This document shows, piece by piece, positions 58,025 to 64,000 of a stretch of DNA of 64,000 nucleotides; within the stretch, counting starts at the first letter, position 1, and every line of letters starts with the position of its first letter. Where the stretch lies: NCBI RefSeq assembly GCF_964656455.1, contig NC_135726.1, forward strand, positions 1,684,001 to 1,748,000, given 5' to 3'. This DNA is from Halichoerus grypus. Its lineage: Eukaryota; Chordata; Mammalia; Carnivora; Phocidae. Position numbers and translations under genes: made by a program. Under the pieces are notes generated by a model. That model ran no database searches, was not told the DNA's origin, and saw only the letters and a program-made list of their open reading frames with translations.

Positions 58025-58568
58025 ATGGCAGGCTCCGGCCCGAAGCGGCGCGTGTCCGCGGCCCCCGCGGCGGCCGAGGAGGAGGAGCGGCAGGCGCGGG
58101 AGCGCATGCTGGCGACGCGGCGCGCGGACGGCGGGGAGGGCGCGGAGGGCGCGGAGGGCGTGACCCTGCAGCGGAGCATCACGCTCTTCAACGGTGTGGC
58201 CATCATCGTGGGCACGATCATTGGCTCGGGCATCTTCGTGACGCCCACCGGCGTGCTCAAGGAGGCGGGCTCGCCCGGACTGGCGCTGGTGGTGTGGGCC
58301 GTGTGCGGGGTCTTCTCCATCGTGGGCGCGCTCTGCTACGCGGAGCTGGGGACCACCATCACCAAGTCGGGGGGCGACTACGCCTACATGCTCGAGGTGT
58401 ACGGCTCGCTGCCCGCCTTCCTCAAGCTCTGGATCGAGCTGCTCATCATCCGGCCCTCCTCCCAGTACATCGTGGCGCTCGTCTTCGCCACCTACCTGCT
58501 CAAGCCGCTCTTCCCCAGCTGCCCGGTGCCCGAGGAGGCCGCCAAGCTCGTGGCCTGCCTCTGCGTGC
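58025..58568 (+). CDS. SLC7A5: SLC7A5 (LAT1) coding exon 1, residues 1-181; gene continues past window
   Basis: Light chain of the heterodimeric plasma-membrane exchanger for large neutral amino acids (Leu, Phe, Trp, thyroid hormones), partnered by SLC3A2/4F2hc. Residues 1-46 are a charged cytosolic tail, and [12 protein letters not shown] leads into TM1. The TM1 substrate motif GSGIF is at residues 67-71 (Ser68/Gly69 match human Ser66/Gly67). TM2, the re-entrant part, TM3 and most of TM4 follow. Cys166 in FPSCPVPEE matches human Cys164, which forms the disulfide with 4F2hc. The exon ends GTGC|GTGAGT, phase 1, after CLCV, the same boundary as recalled for human. The ATG at 58025 is chosen by match to the human N-terminus (MAG.GPKRR). 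The tail is two residues longer than human. Confidence 0.97.
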
Positions 58569-59891
58569 GTGAGTACCGACCCGGGGTGGCGGGGGGTGGG
58601 CACCGAGCCGCGGGCGGGCCCGTCCCCGGAGAACCCCCGTGGGGCTCATTCATTCGCGGCCACCCATCTTGGGAATTCGGCGGTGAGTCAGCAGGGCCCC
58701 TGCCCTGCTCTCGGGGAGGGCGGAGTGGGTGTGTGTCCCACTTCCTCACCTCGTCCATTCATGAGCTGAGCATCCGTACGGGGTCTGAAAAGCGCATTTC
58801 CTGTCTGAGGTTCCCCGTACGGACTGCTCAGACAGAAATTGTAGTTAAAGAGAAAAAAATTCATTCATTTCTGCTCTCGAAACCGGCAGAGGCTAGCTCA
58901 CGCAAAACCAGTACCAACAGAATCCTGTGGTGCCCCTTTGGGCAGCGGTGTCTAGGGTAGTTACCGAGGGGTGGTTGGCTGCAAATTAAATGTGTGTGTG
59001 TTGGGGTGGAGGGTGGGTTTCGGGGATCCCAAGTTGTGCCGGAAAACAGCCCCTGGTCATCTTCCTAACGATGGGCATGGTCTGCGTTACGCTGGTGGAT
59101 ACAGTCCTGGTGAACTATGAGTGCTTTGCCAAAACAGTTTTCTGGTGGGATTTCAGAAAAAAATCGTTTGTACCAAACATCATGTGATTTTCTTCTCTTT
59201 TTTTGACCGTTGGCACTTTTCACACCTACCCCTTGGCCAACTTCTAAGGAGCCTCGCAGGATGGAAGCGTCCTGTTTTCAGAGCTGCCACCTGATGTGAG
59301 GATTTGCCTGGATGTTAATAGTGCATATAGGTCCAGAGCCAGCAGGGCTACGTTCAGGGTTGGGGTCCTGGCCTCGAAACTCAGGGACTGTGCAGTTACT
59401 AGGAGTGGCTTCTGATCGGCAGTGCCCTGCTGGTGCTGTGGGGATCATGGAGTGTGTGGACCAAGTTTCCTGCACGAGCCACACTGTAGTGTGGGGACAG
59501 GCACGTTTCATAAAGTGGTGAGTCCAGAAGGCAAAACCCAGGGCAGCTCTGCTTGGCCGCCTGACATCACACGCTTTCCCGAGACCCTGAACAGAGCAGC
59601 TACGCCGGTGAAGGAGCATTATTTGCCTTTTTTGGGGCGGTCTCAGGATGTGGATCTCAGCTTAAAAAAAAAAACGTTTGTCTGAATGTAGGAGGTCGAT
59701 CTGCTTGAGGACAGGAAGACCTGTGGTTTCTGGTGGGGCTTTGAGATGAGGGTTTTATGGGACGACACATTGGTCTGAGAAAGGAAAAGCCCCTCTAAAG
59801 GCAAAAGGACTTTTTATGATACAATTATAATAATCGTGTTACCGCATGATTTAACGTTTGGGCCCACTATGTAGTGAAACAGATAATGTCT

Positions 59892-60078
59892 TTTTTTTTT
59901 TAAGACTTTATTTATTTGTGAGAGAGAGCACGTGCACAAGCAGGGGTAGGGGCAGAGGGAGAGGGAGAAGCAGGCTCCCCGCTGAGCAGAGAGTCCATGT
60001 GGGGCTCGATCCCAGGACTCTGAGACCATAACCCAAGCCGAAGGCAGATGCTCAACCAACTGAGCCACGCAGGCGCCC
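59892..60078 (-). mobile_element. CAN-SINE (antisense) in SLC7A5 intron 1
   Basis: An antisense copy with a T-run, AAGACTTTATTTATTTGTGA, TC-complement region and the complement of the tRNA-like head. Target duplications AGATAATGTCT lie at 59881-59891 and 60079-60089. The body carries several substitutions, so it is older than the copy at 49621. Confidence 0.95.
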
Positions 60079-63000
60079 AGATAATGTCTTTAAAGGCCTG
60101 TTCTCTCTCTAGTCTTTAGAAGTAAGTACCTTTTTAAACTTTCAGGTTTAAGTAGATTGCAGAGGGACTGCGGTGGGCCCACCCACCTGCCCCACGGCCC
60201 TGTGGCACTGCTGGGCCTGGCCAGGAGTGCTGTTGAAGGCGCCCCTGCCAGTGTGAGTTGTGAGTGGGGGTGATGTTTTCCATGTGCTGATCAGCCTTTG
60301 TGGCTCTTCTTCCCTGAACCTCCTTGGGAGTGTGTTACGTGTGCCTGGGTGTGGGTGGCTTTCTCTGAGAGGAAGAGGATTTTCAATTACAGAAAAGGAC
60401 TCCCTGTCTGCCAGGAGGAGCACTAGTCTAGAGCCTCACTGTCTGGAAAGGGACAAGGGCTGGTCCCAGGCTCCCAGAAGTCAGAGCTGCCCAGCGCAGG
60501 CTGCTCTGAACTGAGCATGGAGAACGGTTATGGGTTTCCAGGGAGGCAGGCCCGCCCTTGCAGGGGCATCCGAGAAGGCCATGAAGAGCCACAGACAGTT
60601 TGAGTGCCCTCCAGGTACCCCACAACGGCTGGGTTCTAGAATTTCTCCCCAAGAAGAGGAAAGGTGCTCTGTTCTGCTCTCCGACTCGAGCCCATCCCTG
60701 CAGCCCCCGGCTCCGCAGCGCCCCTTGGGAGGGCCCGGTGGCCCGCTCCTTCCAGTGGTGTGTCCTGGGTGCTTGAGCAAAGTTCTCAGTTTTGCTGGTT
60801 GGTCTTTTCAGTGCCCTGGACATAATCCACCACAGTTTCTGCTTCCTAAAAAAGGCTGTTCTGAAACAGGTCGCCTTTGGTGCTTAGTATGGTCCTGCCA
60901 GTAATATATATGGGAATAAAGCCCTTTTCTTACAGGTCTGACCGAAACGACCACTATGGGGCCCTTGTCTAGTGTGGCTCTGGGGTTTCTCCGTGCTCGT
61001 AAAGGTGAGAGAAACTCGCTCTGTAAGTCCTGATGGCCGTGTGGGATCTGGCGTGAGACCAGCCTTAACGTTATTGCTAAACCAAAACCTGGTAGCGTTT
61101 GCTTGAAACTACAATGACGCTGGCTTTTACTTTTGGGCGGAAGTCACTCGGACTGGAGTTGAGATTCTCGCCAGCCTCAGTTTGCCTCGGGCAGTGTACC
61201 CCACCTTCCTGGGCCAGCTTTCTCTGTAAAATGGGTCCATCGGCCTCTGGAGAGGCCCAAGCTAGGAGAACAAAGTGCGAGTTGGCCCAAGTCCAGAAAC
61301 CTGCTTGGGTCCTTTGTGTCATGGGAGGGGCTCTTAGAAGGGTCTGAAAGGGCCGCTTCTCCCTCTGCTGCGTCGTGGTCACTCCTGCCCGACACAGGTG
61401 TCAGGCCAGGGGCTGCAGACTGCTGGGGGCCCACCCTCCTCTCCCCGCTCCCTGTTGGAGGGGGTGAGACTGGGCCCACTGGGACAGCATGGCTTGGACT
61501 CACCAGGTGCTTACAGAACTCAGGGTCGCCTTCAGGGTGGTGGCCCTTCGTGGGGTCTGGAAGGCACTTGCTTCTGCCTTCTCATGGGAGACACACGGGG
61601 TTGCCAAGGCTCCCCTCAAGTGGGTTAGTCCCGCACCACGCCCCTGGTTCGGGCAAATCCGTATGAGGTGGGGGTCAGTGTTCCTCCGCGGTCCTGTGAC
61701 CTGAGATGTTTTCCACCTGGTGTCAGGTAGAGCATGCGCTCTGCATGGGAACAGACCAGGGTTCTGCTTCAAGAAATTCGCTTGGGCCTCTCAGCACAGT
61801 GCCCACATCCGTGGAGTGGGAACTGGTCACAGCTCTGCCTGGGTAAACGCGAGGACTCTCGGCCACGACGTGTTCATCGAGCACGGCGCACGGGGTCCCG
61901 GCCACGTGGTAGCTGGAATTTATTCTCAACACCACCCTCTGTCTGCTGTTACCTTTCACATCTTGAGCTGCCCTAGAACTTGTTCTTTTCCAGTTCAGCA
62001 AAGAGCAGGAGGGAGAGAGAATGGCGAGAAGGCAGGAAGAGCCAGAGGTGAATGCTGCTGTCTCCCTCTCGGGCTGGGGTGTGAGCCGCGACATGCCTGT
62101 CCCACAGGAAGCAGCCCCTTCCCACCCTGGGGGCAGGAGATTGGCTGTCCCGTAGGTGAGGGGCACAGATCAGGAACGGGTTTGGCTGGCTGTGGGTCAG
62201 GGCTAGCCGATGTGAGGCTAAGTCAGTTGGGGTAATGACCAGAGGGGGAGGGGAGGGGAGGCCATGGCTGTACCCCCCAGTCTTCTAGTTGACCGGCTCT
62301 TCTCCATCAGCTCCAGGCGGTGACCACTCCTGGGCGTGTGGGGTGCCTACACGATGTGTCCACCACTGTTCAGGGTGTCTGAGCACCTGCCAGCTGCCGG
62401 GGCTGGGCCCGTCTCTGCACGAGGCAAAGGCTTCGGGGTGTTTCCAAGTTGCTGGCGACCCCAGAGTCACAAGCCGTGAGCTCAGTGCAGACGACAGCCC
62501 AGTCATTAGCACTGAAGTCTGACTTTCCCAGCCAGACACGAACATGCTCCGGCCACCGGAGCAAGTCACGCCGAGTCACGGGACTGGAGCTCAGCCCCGT
62601 GGGGTCCTTCACAACAGCGCATGACCTCAAGGAAGCGGGAGATGCTGGGTGGGCATTTCTAACCCTTTTCTTCCTGGGTCACGGACCCCTTTGATAATCC
62701 AATGGAATGTGCAGACTCTGCCCAGAAATGTGTTCCAGGCGTATTAACTCCAAAGTGTGCATAGTCATGGGGTTCTCACACCCCTGCCCCCCAAGGGGGG
62801 GCAGAAATGGATCTGGCATCTCCTGGCTGCCATGCGCTTGGACTCACGCCTCTCCTCACATGCTCCTGCCCCAGCCTCTGAAACCATTGTTGTCATCCCT
62901 CTTGTTGGGAAACTGAGGCAGTGGTGGGCTGAGAGCTCACTGCCCGTGCTGAACCACCTTTTGTCCTCGCGTGTGTGGGGACACATGGCCGCATCTTGGG

Positions 63001-63924
63001 AGGGAATGGCAGATGTCAGGGTCCTGGGGTGATGTCGGTCACCAGGTCCAGGCATCTGGTCAGCCAGGGTAAGGAGACGTGGGGATCTGAGGTTTGTCCC
63101 ATCCCGGACTCTTTGGGGAGTGCTTGTCCCCCTGACTGGGGTCCCTGACCCCCCCATATGCACAGCTGGCTAGGGAACCTTTCATCTTTCCTTCTTCTTC
63201 CCATCCAGATCTTTACCTTGCAGAGGAGCTTCTGGGGTGGGGTAGGCCCCCAGCTGCCCCCCAGCACGTGCCCCCTTCCCGTGCCCACGTGCGTCTCCAG
63301 TCCCCGTCCACCTTCTGTGACCCACAGCCTGTGGGTGCTGGGAACCAGGGGCTGCCTGATTCTGCACCCCCCAGTGGGCGTGACCTTCCTGGGCCCTCTC
63401 TGGATCGCTGGCCTAGGGCGCTGCCCAGAGCGCACTTGTCCCCACCGCTGGGCTTTATCCCGCTGACAGGACTATGCTGCGCCATCCCAGCAGGCCCTCC
63501 AGGACCCGTGTGCCATAGGAAGGCTTAGAGCATGGGTGGGAGGCATCTTTTCCCCCGCATGCCTGTCCAGGCAGACCTGTCTCCCTGCAGGGGCATTTTC
63601 GGGGCCACATGCACCCCTTCCGCTCTGTAAGGAGTTGGCACCACCTTCCCATCGGGCCCTTGGAGCACGGTACCCGCAACCTGATCCTGCTCTCAGTTGC
63701 CCTGACCTTGGCTGCTGGCTGACGTCTGTCACTGCTGAGGCCCAACTGATTGTCCGCGATGGTCTGTGAGTTACTCAGAATGTGGCCAATATAGAACTGA
63801 GGCCACTGCAGGGAAACGTGGGCCTGAAGCCCACCGTGACCTTGTGGCCAGCCTCGTGCTTTGCCCGTGTCCGTGTGAGCTGCCTAGGGCTGGCACGGGA
63901 TTCAGCACTCAGCCCAGACACATT

Positions 63925-64000
63925 CATGTCCTGCCTGAGTTATCTAGGGCTGCTGCAGAAGGCCTGTGGGGACACTGGCCCAGGCCCTGTCCCTCTCCCC
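63925..64000 (+). repeat. Start of interspersed repeat, truncated by window edge
   Basis: The text 'gtcctgcctgagttatctag' and 'ggctgctgcagaaggcctgt' resembles the start of the unassigned family at 40835 and 44666. Only about 75 bp are visible. Confidence 0.4.

Larger units (their letters stand above)
57640..58640 (+). promoter_or_regulatory. SLC7A5: SLC7A5 CpG-island promoter and first exon
   Basis: CpG-dense sequence spans the upstream region, 5' UTR and coding exon 1. GGGGCGGGGC-type GC boxes lie at about 57817-57826 and a cluster at about 57862-57887, just upstream of a TATA box. This combines Sp1-type sites with a defined start, suiting a growth-induced transporter gene. The reverse-strand open frame across the island is compositional. 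Confidence 0.88.
58569..64000 (+). other. SLC7A5: SLC7A5 intron 1 (5' part)
   Basis: It starts with a consensus GTGAGT donor and runs past the window edge. No exon 2 sequence was found. One antisense CAN-SINE lies at 59892-60078 and the start of an interspersed repeat at 63925. The rest is unique DNA with chance open frames. Confidence 0.85.

Noticed and set aside
57602..58603. 333-codon minus-strand open frame opposite SLC7A5 exon 1
   Set aside because: It is the antisense shadow of a high-GC coding exon and CpG island, and has no family resemblance.

Overview
The window is mammalian nuclear DNA. It has split genes with GT-AG introns, CpG-island promoters, L1, L2 and MIR fragments and a Tigger DNA transposon. 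Eight copies of a tRNA-Lys-derived SINE carry the 'CGCCTGGGTGGCTCAG' head, which is the carnivore CAN-SINE (SINEC) type. The variant reading GTCGTTAAGCGTCTGCC, with a TC-rich tail before the A-tail, points to a caniform carnivoran, perhaps an arctoid (bear, seal or mustelid). That last step is inference from remembered consensus sequences. Nothing prokaryotic or viral was seen.

Layout. 1-2.5 kb is A-rich interspersed DNA, probably intron 1 of BANP on the minus strand. 2.5-3.9 kb is a dense CpG island that should be the BANP promoter, called from the known mammalian gene order BANP-CA5A-SLC7A5. It holds a CGCG element (the DNA site of BANP protein itself), NRF1-like sites and four ZNF143-type sites. 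3.9-16.4 kb is intergenic and rich in L1, SINE and MIR. 16.4-42.9 kb is CA5A (mitochondrial carbonic anhydrase VA) on the plus strand. All seven coding exons were found with intact splice sites and an unbroken 343-codon frame. 42.9-57.6 kb is intergenic, with old repeats, a 46-bp tandem array inside a hAT-type DNA transposon and a ~1.1 kb minisatellite with a 112-bp higher-order unit. 57.6-58.6 kb is the CpG-island promoter with a TATA box and the first coding exon of SLC7A5 (LAT1, residues 1-181) on the plus strand. 58.6-64 kb is SLC7A5 intron 1; the remaining exons lie beyond the window.

The genes are neighbours by ancient synteny rather than by pathway. CA5A supplies bicarbonate inside liver mitochondria for urea synthesis and gluconeogenesis. 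SLC7A5 is the light chain of the plasma-membrane exchanger for large neutral amino acids. BANP is a nuclear CpG-island activator.

The most noteworthy observations are these. CA5A has a shifted start (the usual initiator position is GTG, with an ATG five codons upstream) and a C-terminal extension of about 33 residues. The presumed BANP promoter carries a near-perfect BANP site and a tight ZNF143-site cluster. There are two unusual tandem arrays in the CA5A-SLC7A5 interval. I found no convincing previously undescribed gene system.
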